NCBI GenBank assembly: GCA_964527565.1
Contig: CAZGOY010000005.1
Span: 1 to 64,000, forward strand
Length of the DNA stretch: 64,000 bases
Source of the DNA: JAGXQV01 sp964527565
GTDB lineage: Bacteria > Pseudomonadota > Gammaproteobacteria > Burkholderiales > Sulfuricellaceae
Reading direction: 5' to 3'
The notes under the pieces were generated by a model. It worked only from the letters and a program-made list of their open reading frames with translations, was not told the origin of the DNA and made no database searches. Within the stretch, counting starts at the first letter, position 1, and every line of letters begins with the position of its first letter. Below, piece by piece: positions 48,641 to 56,945 of this stretch. The translations under genes were made by a program, and so were the position numbers.

Positions 48641-49725
48641 TGCGCCATCTCTCGTACCGCCATGCCGGGTTGCAGCAGGTGCGTGCCCAGCGCGATGACG
48701 CGGCTGCCGGGTGCCAGTTGCGCCCGGACGCGCGCGAAATCCTGCGACAGCGCGAGCACTTCCACCGGCAGCGCTTGCGCCGCGCCATCGACAATCCGCC
48801 ATACGCGCGCGCCGCCGCCCCGTTCATCGAGGGCGGCCAGCGGGACTTCCAGCGTATCCGCAGCGGACGGCGCCACGGATTCGAAATCCACCCGCACCAG
48901 GCTACCCAGCGGCAAACGGCGGGTTTCTGCGTTGGCCCGGTAGCGCGCGCGCCAGGTGCGGCTTTGCGGGTCCGCCGCGCCAGCCACTTCGCGTAGCGTC
49001 AGTGCAAGAGGTGCCGTGCCCGGCAGGGCGGCGCGCCCCTCGCGTGGCGGCGTTACGCCGTCGGGAAAAAATACCTCGATTTCGCGCGCGCCGTCGCGCG
49101 CCATCACCGCCAGCACCTGACCTGCGGCGACCACCTGCCCGGCTTCACCGCCCACGCTGATCAGCACGCCGTCCGTTTCGGCGCGCAGATCGGCGTAGCC
49201 CAGTGCGTTGCGCGCCTGCCGCAGGCGCGCTGCGCCTGAATCCAGGCGGGTACGCGCCTCGCGTTCCGCCTGTTCGGTACGCTCGAGCGCTTGCTGGCTG
49301 ATGAAATTTTGCGCGCGCAAGCGGCGGCTGCGCGCCACCTCGGCCTGCGCGGTTTCCAGCGCCGCACGCGCGGCGGACTGTTCGGCTTCGACGGTGCGCG
49401 CGGCCTCTTCCAGGTCGCGTGGATCAAGCTGGAACAAGCGCGCCCCCCGGCGTATTTCCTGCCCCGCATCGACATGGCGCGCCGCGATGCGGCCGCCCAC
49501 CTGAAACGCCACCGGCGCTTCGTGGCGCGCGCGCACCGTGCCGGAAAGCGCCAGTGCCGTGCGGCCATCCATGCCGATGACGGCGGTCTTTACCCACGGG
49601 GCGGGCCGCACGGTCGAGCCATCGCCGGAAGCCGGTTTTTCGCCGGAACACGCCGTCAGCAGAAACAGCGCGGCGAGTGCGCCAAGCGAAAGGTTGAAAA
49701 TGAAGGATTTCTGTTCGCGTCGCAT
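48637..49725 (-). CDS. RND efflux periplasmic adaptor lipoprotein
   Basis: This is a 362-residue adaptor. LGALAALFLLTACSGEK is a lipoprotein signal with the lipobox LTAC, so it is anchored in the membrane by Cys near residue 26. The lipoyl domain halves (GGRIAARHVDAGQEIRRGARL and GVLISVGGEAGQVVAAGQVLAV) enclose a short alpha-hairpin, and the beta-barrel and membrane-proximal parts follow. It is first in a two-gene operon with the RND pump. A near copy of the tetR operator lies 14 bases upstream. Confidence 0.93.
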   Translation of the reverse strand: MRREQKSFIFNLSLGALAALFLLTACSGEKPASGDGSTVRPAPWVKTAVIGMDGRTALALSGTVRARHEAPVAFQVGGRIAARHVDAGQEIRRGARLFQLDPRDLEEAARTVEAEQSAARAALETAQAEVARSRRLRAQNFISQQALERTEQAEREARTRLDSGAARLRQARNALGYADLRAETDGVLISVGGEAGQVVAAGQVLAVMARDGAREIEVFFPDGVTPPREGRAALPGTAPLALTLREVAGAADPQSRTWRARYRANAETRRLPLGSLVRVDFESVAPSAADTLEVPLAALDERGGGARVWRIVDGAAQALPVEVLALSQDFARVRAQLAPGSRVIALGTHLLQPGMAVREMAQ

Positions 49726-49738
49726 CGTGTAGCCCCGC

Positions 49739-49764
49739 TAGAAAGTTATTGGTCACTATCTTAC
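49739..49764 (-). promoter_or_regulatory. Imperfect copy of the tetR operator upstream of RND operon
   Basis: TAGAAAGT (49739-49746), an 8-base spacer and ACTATCTT (49755-49762) followed by AC. The right arm is identical to that at 41136-41145, the left arm matches 6 of 8, and the spacers (TATTGGTC and TATCGGTT) are also alike. Its distance to the adaptor ATG, 14 bases, resembles the 10 bases at tetR. Confidence 0.7.
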
Positions 49765-49906
49765 GCAAGCGCTGTGGGAGGTCAAGAAATTTTTGTCCCG
49801 CATCCGGTGAAAACAGGGGGGCGCGCTGCATGCGCCCGCCGCGACAAGCCCTGCGGGTTTATGGTATCTTCGCGCTTTGCATGATTCAGTGGCGGGAAAG
49901 CGAGCG

Positions 49907-50416
49907 GTGAAAAAACAGTGGCACTATTTCGTGGCGGTCTTTCTGTTGCCTATCCTCGGCATCGCTTGGTGGTGGGGCGTTTTCTCGGAAGTGAAGATCG
50001 AGACCGGGCAGATGCGCGGGCCTTATCACTATGCTTATCTTACACAGCACGGTGCGCTCGACAAGCTGCCGGAAGCCCAGCAGACCGCCTTGCGCGAATT
50101 GGGGCAGCAGGGTATCGCCAGCGGCGCGCCGATTACCGTGCTGCTCACCGACCCGCGCACCACGGCGCGCAAGGAACTGACCGCGCGGGTGGGCTACCTG
50201 GTCGATGCTTCCGCCAAGGTGGCCGAGCCGCTCAAACTGGCGGACATTCCCGCGCGCAGCGTCATCGTCGCACGGGTTCGCGCTCACCCCACGGTGGCGC
50301 CGGGCAAAGCTTACGCGGCGCTGCTCGACTATCTCGACGGCCGGGGCATGAACCTCAAGCTGCCGACGGTAGAAATTTTTCGCGACAGTGAACTGTCCCT
50401 GGAAATGGATCGTTGA
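49907..50416 (+). CDS. Membrane-anchored GyrI-like small-molecule-binding protein
   Basis: This is a 169-residue protein. One N-terminal membrane helix (YFVAVFLLPILGIAWWWGVF) leads into a domain that resembles the GyrI/SOUL-like binding fold: VKIETGQMRGPYHYAYLTQHG, VLLTDPRTTARKELTARVGYLV. The frame can also start at a TTG (49877) or a GTG (49889). The GTG at 49907 is chosen because the membrane helix follows at once, but no site has a strong Shine-Dalgarno sequence. It lies 12 bases before the CobD-like gene, forming an operon with it and the BtuF-like gene. Confidence 0.65.
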   Translation: MKKQWHYFVAVFLLPILGIAWWWGVFSEVKIETGQMRGPYHYAYLTQHGALDKLPEAQQTALRELGQQGIASGAPITVLLTDPRTTARKELTARVGYLVDASAKVAEPLKLADIPARSVIVARVRAHPTVAPGKAYAALLDYLDGRGMNLKLPTVEIFRDSELSLEMDR

Positions 50417-50428
50417 GGTGAAACGCCC

Positions 50429-51349
50429 ATGAGCCTGTTTTCGCTGATTGCCGCGTTGCTGCTGGAACATTTCCGCCCGCTGTCGAACCGCAGCCCGGTT
50501 TTCGTCGGCTTTACCCGCTACGCGCACTATCTCGAACGCCACCTCAACGCTGGGCAGATGCTGCACGGCATCGTCGCCTGGAGCCTGGCCGTGCTGCTGC
50601 CGACGCTGCTGACCGGCATGCTGTATGCCGTATTCCGCGAGATCAACCCGCTGCTCGCCTGGCTGTTCGGCGCGGCGGTGCTGTATCTGACGGTGGGGCT
50701 GCGTTATTTCAGCGTTCCCGCCGAAGCGCTCGCCAAAGCATTGCGCGAGGACGACCCGGCGCGCGCGCGCCATCTGTTTGCCCAGTGGAGCGGGCGCAGC
50801 ACCGACGAATGGAATGGCACGATGCTGGCACGTGTCGGCATCGAGCACACCCTGACGCTGTCGCACAAGCATCTGTTCGGCGTGATTGTCTGGTTCGTGC
50901 TGTTTGGTCCGGCAGGCGCGGTGTTTTACCGGCTGGCGCAGGTGGTCGGGCAGAAGTGGGGCAACCTGGACGAATACGAATTTGGCCGCTTCGGCCATTT
51001 CGCGGCGCAGGTTTTCGAGTGGGTGGACTGGCTACCGCTACGCATGACGGCGCTGTCCTTCGCCGTGGTTGGCGATTTCGAAGACGCGGTGTACTGCTGG
51101 CGCACCCAGGCCGAGGGCTGGGCGCGCCACGGCATGGGCATCGTGCTGTCAAGCGGCGCCGGGGCGCTGGGCGTGCGTCTGGGCGAACCGCTACCGGTCG
51201 GCGGCGAAGTAGAATTCCGCGCCGAACTCGGCCTGGGCGACGATGCCGATGCCGATTATCTGCAAAGCGCCGTCAGCCTGATCTGGCGCGCCGCCGTGCT
51301 GTGGCTGGCGCTGATCTCGCTCTTCACCATCGCCGCCTGGGTCGGCTGA
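50429..51349 (+). CDS. CobD/CbiB-family membrane protein
   Basis: This is a 306-residue inner-membrane protein with four or five helices. MSLFSLIAALLLEHFRPL, FTRYAHYLERHLNAG, IGVEHTLTLSHKHLFGVIVWF-type sequence (here RVGIEHTLTLSHKHLFGV) and AVYCWRTQAEGWA fit the CobD/CbiB family, related to AmpE. True CobD forms adenosylcobinamide phosphate; this shorter betaproteobacterial type has not to my knowledge been shown to do so. The BtuF-like gene 26 bases downstream supports a cobalamin link. Confidence 0.8.
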   Translation: MSLFSLIAALLLEHFRPLSNRSPVFVGFTRYAHYLERHLNAGQMLHGIVAWSLAVLLPTLLTGMLYAVFREINPLLAWLFGAAVLYLTVGLRYFSVPAEALAKALREDDPARARHLFAQWSGRSTDEWNGTMLARVGIEHTLTLSHKHLFGVIVWFVLFGPAGAVFYRLAQVVGQKWGNLDEYEFGRFGHFAAQVFEWVDWLPLRMTALSFAVVGDFEDAVYCWRTQAEGWARHGMGIVLSSGAGALGVRLGEPLPVGGEVEFRAELGLGDDADADYLQSAVSLIWRAAVLWLALISLFTIAAWVG

Positions 51350-51375
51350 TCCGCATTTTTCCGGCGGCGTCCGCA

Positions 51376-52233
51376 ATGTTCCTGTCCCTGTTTCAGATGG
51401 GGCTTGCGCTGGCGCTGTGGCTGCCGTTCGCCGCCAGTGCGGGCGAATGGCGCGCCGTCGATGACCGCGGCATTGCCGTGGCGCTTTCCGCGCCTGCGCA
51501 GCGCATCGTCACCCTGGCCCCCAGTCTCGCCGAACTGGTGTTTGCCGCCGGTGCCGGAGAAAAGCTGGTCGGCGTCAGCGCCTGGAGCGATTTCCCCGCC
51601 GCCGCAAAAACCCTGCCGCAAATCGGCAACTACGGCAAGATCGACATGGAACGCCTGCTGCAACTGCGCCCCGACCTGGTCATCGCCTGGCGCAGCGGCA
51701 ATGCGCCGGGCGACTTGGCGCGTCTGGAAAGGCTCGGCGTTCCGCTTTATGTCAGCGAGGCGCAACACCTCGACGACATCGCCCGTCATATCGCCGCCAT
51801 CGGCCAACTGGCGGGCAGCGCGGCGCAAGCGGAGCGGAGCGCCGCCGCATTTCGCGGTGCGTTGCGTGGATTGGAACAACGTCACGCTGCCGCCCGACCG
51901 GTCACCGTTTTTTACCAGTTGTGGCACCAGCCGCTGATGACCGTCAACGGCCAGCATCTGATCGGCGAGGCGCTGCGCCTGTGTGGCGGCGCCAATCCCT
52001 ATGCCGCCCTGTCCGCGTTGACGCCCACGGTTTCCCTGGAGAGCCTGCTGGCTGCCGATCCGGCCGTCATTATCGGCGGCGATACGGCGGACTGGCTGCG
52101 CTATCCGCAGCTGCAAGCCGTCCGTCATGGGCGCTTGTTCGCCGTCCATCCCGATTTGTTGCAGCGCGCCACGCCGCGCATGCTGGAGGGGGTGCGGCAG
52201 ATGTGCGCGGCGCTGGGGCAGGCCCGGCAATAA
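51376..52233 (+). CDS. BtuF-like cobalamin-type ABC substrate-binding protein
   Basis: This is a 285-residue precursor. A signal peptide (LFQMGLALALWLPFAASAG) precedes a class III periplasmic-binding fold: RIVTLAPSLAELVFAAGAGEKLVGVS, then DMERLLQLRPDLVIAWRSGN and VFYQLWHQPLMTVNGQHLIGE. These match BtuF/HutB-type proteins for vitamin B12 or related chelates. No permease or ATPase gene is adjacent. It follows the CobD-like gene by 26 bases. Confidence 0.85.
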   Translation: MFLSLFQMGLALALWLPFAASAGEWRAVDDRGIAVALSAPAQRIVTLAPSLAELVFAAGAGEKLVGVSAWSDFPAAAKTLPQIGNYGKIDMERLLQLRPDLVIAWRSGNAPGDLARLERLGVPLYVSEAQHLDDIARHIAAIGQLAGSAAQAERSAAAFRGALRGLEQRHAAARPVTVFYQLWHQPLMTVNGQHLIGEALRLCGGANPYAALSALTPTVSLESLLAADPAVIIGGDTADWLRYPQLQAVRHGRLFAVHPDLLQRATPRMLEGVRQMCAALGQARQ

Positions 52234-52295
52234 AGCATGCCCTCGAATGATAGGCCTGCTAATAACGCATAAAAGTTGATATTTGTCAGCGTATT

Positions 52296-52324
52296 TTGGT
52301 TTGAATAGCTGTAGAATTTATACT
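52296..52324 (+). promoter_or_regulatory. Candidate promoter of cytochrome c operon
   Basis: TTGGTT (52296-52301), a 17-base spacer and TATACT (52319-52324) fit a sigma-70 promoter. It lies in a locally AT-rich 136-base gap and precedes the GTG start of the cytochrome c4 gene by 45 bases. Confidence 0.5.
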
Positions 52325-52369
52325 AGATTTAAAACTGACAAAAATTCAAGGCTTAACAAGGAGTAGTGT

Positions 52370-52990
52370 GTGAAGCAGTTAACCATCGCAATGATCATTC
52401 TCGGCAGCATGGCGGTACAACATGCCGTGGCGGCGCCCAAGGGTGACGCGGAAAAGGGCAAGCAGATTGTGGCGCAACTGTGCATCGCCTGCCACGGCAT
52501 GGATGGCAACGGCACCGAGCCGACCAATCCCGAATTTCCCAAGATCGCCGGCAAGCAGGGCGACTATCTGCTCAAGCAGCTCAAGGATTTCAAGAGCGGT
52601 AAGCGCAAGAGCGATGTCATGTCCGGGCTGGTTGCCGGGCTCTCGCCTGACGACATGGCAAATCTGGCGGTGTATTTCAGCATGCAAAAAAACAAGCCGG
52701 GCACGGTGAAGAGCCCCGAACTGGTGGAACCCGGCCGCAAATTCTACAATGAGGGCAGCCCCGACAACGGCGTTCCGGCCTGTTCCGGCTGTCATCTGCC
52801 GGACGGCACGGGCACCGATAAATACCCGCACCTGGCCGGTCAGCATGCTGCTTATACCTTGCAGCAACTCAAGCGCTTCGCCAGCAGCGAGCGCGAAAAC
52901 GATCGTGGCCTGGTGATGCAGTCGCTCGCCATGCGCATGTCGGAACAGGAAATGAAGGCGGTTTCCGAATACATAATGGGCTTGAAATAA
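52370..52990 (+). CDS. Dihaem cytochrome c4-type protein
   Basis: This is a 206-residue periplasmic electron carrier. A signal peptide (MIILGSMAVQHAVAA) is followed by two cytochrome c domains with CIACH and CSGCH haem sites. Distal Met ligands are likely in the SDVMSGLVAGL and LVMQSLAMRM segments. Cytochromes c4 pass electrons to terminal oxidases. Translation starts at GTG with AAGGAG 7 bases ahead. A second dihaem cytochrome follows by 13 bases. Confidence 0.92.
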   Translation: MKQLTIAMIILGSMAVQHAVAAPKGDAEKGKQIVAQLCIACHGMDGNGTEPTNPEFPKIAGKQGDYLLKQLKDFKSGKRKSDVMSGLVAGLSPDDMANLAVYFSMQKNKPGTVKSPELVEPGRKFYNEGSPDNGVPACSGCHLPDGTGTDKYPHLAGQHAAYTLQQLKRFASSERENDRGLVMQSLAMRMSEQEMKAVSEYIMGLK

Positions 52991-53003
52991 AAAGGACAGC
53001 CGA

Positions 53004-53723
53004 ATGAACAATACCCGAATCAGCACACACGCACTCACCCTGGCTTTCATGTTGTTGCCGTCCCTGGCTTGCGCCGCGCCGCCGCAGCAACCGAAAGCCG
53101 AAGGCATCGAATCGCCGAGCTACGTATGGAACGCCGACAGCGGCGAGAAAAAGGAAATCCTCAAGTTGAAGGGCAATGCCGAGCGCGGCAAGGAGGCCTA
53201 CCAGGGCTGCCAGGGCTGCCACAAGCCGAACGGCGCCGGGATTCCCGACGGCAGCTACCCGCAACTGGCCGGCCAGCATGCCAGCGTGCTCATCAAGCAA
53301 ATGGCCGACACCCGCGAAGGCCGCCGCGACAATCCGAAAATGTTCCCCTTCGCCGGCAAGCACGTGGTGACGCCGCAGGAAATCGCGGACATCGCCGTCC
53401 ATCTGCAAAACATGAAGATCCCGCGCGACAACGGCAAGGGGCCGGGCAGCAGCCTGGCGCGCGCCAAGGAACTGTATGCCAAGGATTGCCAGAGCTGCCA
53501 CGGCGAAAACGGCGAGGGCGATACCGCCAAGTTCTACCCGGTTCTCGCCGGGCAGCACTTCAAGTATCTGGCGCGCGAAATCCGCGACATCCGCGACGGC
53601 AAGCGCCGCAATTCCTACCCCAAGATGGTCAAGGTGGTGAAGGGCTATTCCGATGCCGATGCCGATGCCGTTGCCGACTATATGTCGCGCCTGTTGATGC
53701 CGGAACGCGCAGCGGAAAAATAA
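53004..53723 (+). CDS. Dihaem cytochrome c (c4-like)
   Basis: This is a 239-residue periplasmic protein. A signal peptide (LTLAFMLLPSLACA) and a polar linker of about 35 residues precede two class I domains with CQGCH and CQSCH sites. The KMFPFAGKHV and NSYPKMVKVVKGY segments supply candidate Met ligands. It is cotranscribed with the c4 gene 13 bases upstream. It is likely a partner in electron delivery to an oxidase, inferred from family. Confidence 0.9.
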   Translation: MNNTRISTHALTLAFMLLPSLACAAPPQQPKAEGIESPSYVWNADSGEKKEILKLKGNAERGKEAYQGCQGCHKPNGAGIPDGSYPQLAGQHASVLIKQMADTREGRRDNPKMFPFAGKHVVTPQEIADIAVHLQNMKIPRDNGKGPGSSLARAKELYAKDCQSCHGENGEGDTAKFYPVLAGQHFKYLAREIRDIRDGKRRNSYPKMVKVVKGYSDADADAVADYMSRLLMPERAAEK

Positions 53724-53740
53724 GGTTTTGCGAACCAGGT

Positions 53741-53776
53741 AAATAAACGGGGGGGCCGCGGCTCCCCCGTTTATTT
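53741..53776. terminator. Bidirectional terminator between cytochromes and dsrS-like gene
   Basis: A perfect 13-bp stem, AAATAAACGGGGG (53741-53753) with CCCCCGTTTATTT (53764-53776), has A/T tails on both sides. It serves the convergent cytochrome and dsrS-like genes. Its 3' arm contains the stop codon of the latter. Confidence 0.85.
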
Positions 53777-54886
53777 TCTGATGCCGCGCAGCAATGCCAT
53801 TTGCCGCAGCATGGGTGCGGTCAGCGGCTCCAGCTTGCGGCGCAGCAACGTTCCTGCGGCGGTGGTGCGCGACAGGATGGAGCGGGCGAGCTCGGCGTCG
53901 ATGTGCGCCAACAGCAGCATGGCGCGCAGCTCGTCGCGCAGGGCGGGCGCCTGCGCAAGCACTTCCCCAGCGGCGGCATTGTCCAGCAGCGCTTCCGCTT
54001 CCGCCAACAGGGCGTCGATATTCCCGAACCCGTTTTCCCTCACGCGCACGGCGGCAAAATAGCCGGCCACCGCGTTGAAAGCAGCCCCCGCCACATCCTG
54101 ATCGGCGGGGCGCGCCACCACCTCCCCGGCGGCGCGCAGGAAAGCTTGGCCGCTGCCCGACATAACGCGCAGCAACAGCGCCGCCCAGGGGTTGCCCGCC
54201 TGCGCCAGCGACGTCAGCAACGGGAGCAGCGATTCGCGCTCTCCATGCGGCGAGTGGCCCCCCGGCAAATCGTCCGGCGCGCGCAGGAGGAACGGCACGT
54301 AAAAAGCGTTGTCGCCGCTCGCCTTGTTCCACAGGCGCAGGCGTGCGCCCTCGTCGATCAGGCCGGGGTGCAGCACGATGCGCACGGTGTCCATGCGGAT
54401 GTGTGGGCTGCTCTCGAAAGGCAGGTGCTCGATCAGGTGGTCCGCCAGCACCTTGCCGATGGGCGCATCCGCTACACACTCGCGCTCCAGCATGCGGCGC
54501 GCATTGTCCGCCACGGGCAGCGCCCACCACGCCAGGCGCGCCAGGTCCGCCGTGAGTTTCGGCGAATAGGCCACCGACACCACCGCTTCCGGCTCGCCGA
54601 GCAGCAGCAGCTTGTCGAGGTTGTCGCCCATCGGCTGGCCCGAGCGCGTCCAGTTGCGCAGGTAAACCGGAAAGCCGCCGGGTGAACCGAGCGCGTGGCC
54701 GGAAAGCAGTTCGCGCACCAGGCGCAGGTAGGTTTCCTTGCGCCCCTCCGGGTGCAGGGGGATGGCGGCCTCGCCGCGCGCGGTGAGGGCGTACAGGGTC
54801 ATGTCGGCCTCGTCAATGCGGATTGCCTGCGCGCCGTTAGCCAGCAGGACGTTGAGGCGCAAGGCGTCTTCGCTGGTCAATTCCAT
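53771..54886 (-). CDS. dsrS: DsrS-like protein (sulfur oxidation accessory)
   Basis: This is a 371-residue soluble protein. MELTSEDALRLNVLLANGAQ, LRLVRELLSGHALGSPGGFP, LLLLGEPEAVVSVAYSP and WWALPVADNARRMLERE match my memory of DsrS, a cytoplasmic protein of the dsr cluster of sulfur oxidisers such as Allochromatium, where its role is not settled. The ATG at 54886 begins that conserved region. No other dsr gene is in this window. It lies 70 bases after the TauE/SafE-like gene on the same strand. The name rests on recalled similarity. Confidence 0.6.
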   Translation of the reverse strand: MELTSEDALRLNVLLANGAQAIRIDEADMTLYALTARGEAAIPLHPEGRKETYLRLVRELLSGHALGSPGGFPVYLRNWTRSGQPMGDNLDKLLLLGEPEAVVSVAYSPKLTADLARLAWWALPVADNARRMLERECVADAPIGKVLADHLIEHLPFESSPHIRMDTVRIVLHPGLIDEGARLRLWNKASGDNAFYVPFLLRAPDDLPGGHSPHGERESLLPLLTSLAQAGNPWAALLLRVMSGSGQAFLRAAGEVVARPADQDVAGAAFNAVAGYFAAVRVRENGFGNIDALLAEAEALLDNAAAGEVLAQAPALRDELRAMLLLAHIDAELARSILSRTTAAGTLLRRKLEPLTAPMLRQMALLRGIRK

Positions 54887-54956
54887 GGTCTCGCCATCTC
54901 CCCAAAGGGGGCGGTCAGGCTTTCGCTCCCCTGCTGCCGGACTGAGCCGCCGTCCC

Positions 54957-55628
54957 TCACGAGGCTGGCCAGTACATCCGGTACAAGCCCAGCACACCGA
55001 AGCCGCCGACCAGCAACCCGGCAGCCAGCCGCACCATGCGGTTCTGCATGAATTCCTTGAGCTGGCGCGCGAAATAGCCCATCGCCAGCAGATTCGGCAG
55101 CGTGCCCAGGCCGAAGGCCAGCATGATGGTGCCGCCGCCCAATGCGCTGCCGCTGGCGAGCGCTGAAATCAGCATGCTGTAGGTCAACCCGCACGGCACC
55201 CAGCCCCATAGCGCGCCGAGCGCCAACGCTTGCGGCACGCTACGCACCGGCAACAGCTTGCGCGAAAAGGGTTGCAGGCGCTGCCACACGGCGGCACCCA
55301 CGCCCTCGATGCGCAATACTAGCGACGACAACCCTGCCAGATACAGGCCCAGAGCCACCAGCAGCAGGTTGGCCAGCAAATACAGCACCTCCTTGACCGG
55401 CAGGATGTTGGACAGCAGCAGGCTGCTGGCCCCCGCCGCGCCGGCGATGGCGCCGACCAGCACGTAACTGGCGATGCGCCCGCTGCTGTAGGCCAGGTGG
55501 AAACGCCATTGCGGCGCCTGATCCGGCAATTGCAGGCTGAGCGCGCCGACGATGCCGCCGCACATGCCGACGCAATGGGTGCCGCCGAGCAGGCCGACGA
55601 GAAAGACCGAGAGGAGATTGAGTTCCAT
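54957..55628 (-). CDS. TauE/SafE-like (DsbD_2/CcdA-like) membrane protein
   Basis: This is a 223-residue protein with six helices. VFLVGLLGGTHCVGMCGGIVGAL is the signature of the group labelled sulfite exporter TauE/SafE or cytochrome-biogenesis DsbD_2, with two Cys in helix 1; GALWGWVPCGLTYSMLISAL is the second conserved block with its own Cys. Members often sit beside cbb3 oxidase genes and are linked to copper or cytochrome maturation. Here dihaem cytochromes and a DsrS-like gene are neighbours. Confidence 0.85.
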   Translation of the reverse strand: MELNLLSVFLVGLLGGTHCVGMCGGIVGALSLQLPDQAPQWRFHLAYSSGRIASYVLVGAIAGAAGASSLLLSNILPVKEVLYLLANLLLVALGLYLAGLSSLVLRIEGVGAAVWQRLQPFSRKLLPVRSVPQALALGALWGWVPCGLTYSMLISALASGSALGGGTIMLAFGLGTLPNLLAMGYFARQLKEFMQNRMVRLAAGLLVGGFGVLGLYRMYWPAS

Positions 55629-55694
55629 GAAGGCGGAATTGTGACACAGCCAAGTGCTCGCTCAAAATCGGGGTTTCGGGTAAGGTAGCGCCCC

Positions 55695-56939
55695 ATGTCC
55701 GATACTCACCCCACGCTGCGCCAGGCGCTCTACAACCGGCGCATGCTGATCTGCATCTTCACCGGTTTCACTTCCGGCCTGCCGCTCTATATCCTCATCA
55801 GTCTGTTGCCCGCCTGGCTGCGCTCGGAACAGGTCGATCTCAAGTCCATCGGCCTGTTCGCGCTGATCCAGTTGCCCTACACCTGGAAATTCCTGTGGGC
55901 GCCGCTACTCGACCGCTACGTGTGGCCGGGGATAGGACGGCGGCGCGGCTGGCTGCTGGTTTCGCAACTGGCGTTGCTGGTTTCGCTGCCGCTGTTCGGC
56001 TGGCTGGAGCCGAAACTCGATTTATGGACCATCGCCTACCTGGCGGCGGCAGTAGCGTTCTTTTCCGCCACGCAGGACGTGGTGATCGACGCCTACCGCC
56101 GGGAAATCCTGCTCGACGTGGAACTCGGCTTGGGCAATGCCATTCACGTCAACGCCTACCGCATTGCCGGGCTGGTGCCGGGTTCGCTGTCGCTGATTCT
56201 CGCCGACCACCTGCCTTGGGACAGCGTGTTCCTGATTACTGCGCTGTTCATGCTGCCCGGCTTGCTGATGACCTGGCGCGTGAGCGAACCGGCGCTGCAG
56301 AAGACGGCACCGAAAACCCTGCGCCAGGCGGTGGTCGAGCCGTTCCATGAATTCATCACGCGCGCGGGCTGGCGGCAGGCCGGGCTGATCCTGGCCTTCA
56401 TCTTTCTCTACAAGCTGGGCGACAGCATGGCCACGGCGCTGGCAACGCCGTTTTATCTCGACATGGGATTTTCAAAATCGGAAATCGGCCTGATCGCCAA
56501 GCACGCCGGTTTGTGGCCGAGCGTGATCGGCGGCCTGCTGGGCGGGGTGTGGATGATCCGTCTGGGCATCAATCGCGCGCTGTGGCTGTTTGGCGTGGTG
56601 CAGGTGGTCTCCATCCTGGGCTTCGCCTGGCTGGCGCTGGAGGGCTACGATCCGCTGCTGCTGGCGGGCGTCATCAGCTTCGAGGCGCTGGGCGTGGGGC
56701 TGGGCACCACGGCCTTCGTCGCCTTCATCGCGCGCGCCACCCATCCGCTCTACACCGCTACCCAGTTCGCCCTCTTCACCAGCCTGGCGGCGGTGCCGCG
56801 CACCTTCGCCAACGCCGCCACCGGTTATCTGGTGGAGGGCATGGGCTGGTTCGGTTTTTTCCTGCTGTGCACCCTGCTGGCCTTGCCGGGCATGGTGCTG
56901 CTGATGAAGGTGGCGCCGTGGAACGAGCCGGGGAAATGA
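55695..56939 (+). CDS. ampG: AmpG-like MFS permease
   Basis: This is a 414-residue major facilitator with 12 expected helices. MLICIFTGFTSGLPLYILISLLPAWLR and YTWKFLWAPLLDRYVWPGIGRRRGW are typical of AmpG, which imports anhydro-muropeptides for cell-wall recycling; SATQDVVIDAYRREIL is another signature. It is divergent from the TauE-like gene and ends 6 bases before the convergent glyS stop. Confidence 0.92.
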   Translation: MSDTHPTLRQALYNRRMLICIFTGFTSGLPLYILISLLPAWLRSEQVDLKSIGLFALIQLPYTWKFLWAPLLDRYVWPGIGRRRGWLLVSQLALLVSLPLFGWLEPKLDLWTIAYLAAAVAFFSATQDVVIDAYRREILLDVELGLGNAIHVNAYRIAGLVPGSLSLILADHLPWDSVFLITALFMLPGLLMTWRVSEPALQKTAPKTLRQAVVEPFHEFITRAGWRQAGLILAFIFLYKLGDSMATALATPFYLDMGFSKSEIGLIAKHAGLWPSVIGGLLGGVWMIRLGINRALWLFGVVQVVSILGFAWLALEGYDPLLLAGVISFEALGVGLGTTAFVAFIARATHPLYTATQFALFTSLAAVPRTFANAATGYLVEGMGWFGFFLLCTLLALPGMVLLMKVAPWNEPGK

Positions 56940-56945
56940 TAAGAA

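Noticed and set aside
49726..49906. Cobalamin riboswitch before the CobD/BtuF-like genes
   Set aside because: The gap holds the RND operator and no B12-box-like sequence or large conserved fold that I can recognise.
49881..49910. Ten-codon upstream frame (ATG to TGA) overlapping the GyrI-like GTG start
   Set aside because: It could be a coupling leader, but there is no ribosome-binding site and no way to tell it from chance in this sequence.
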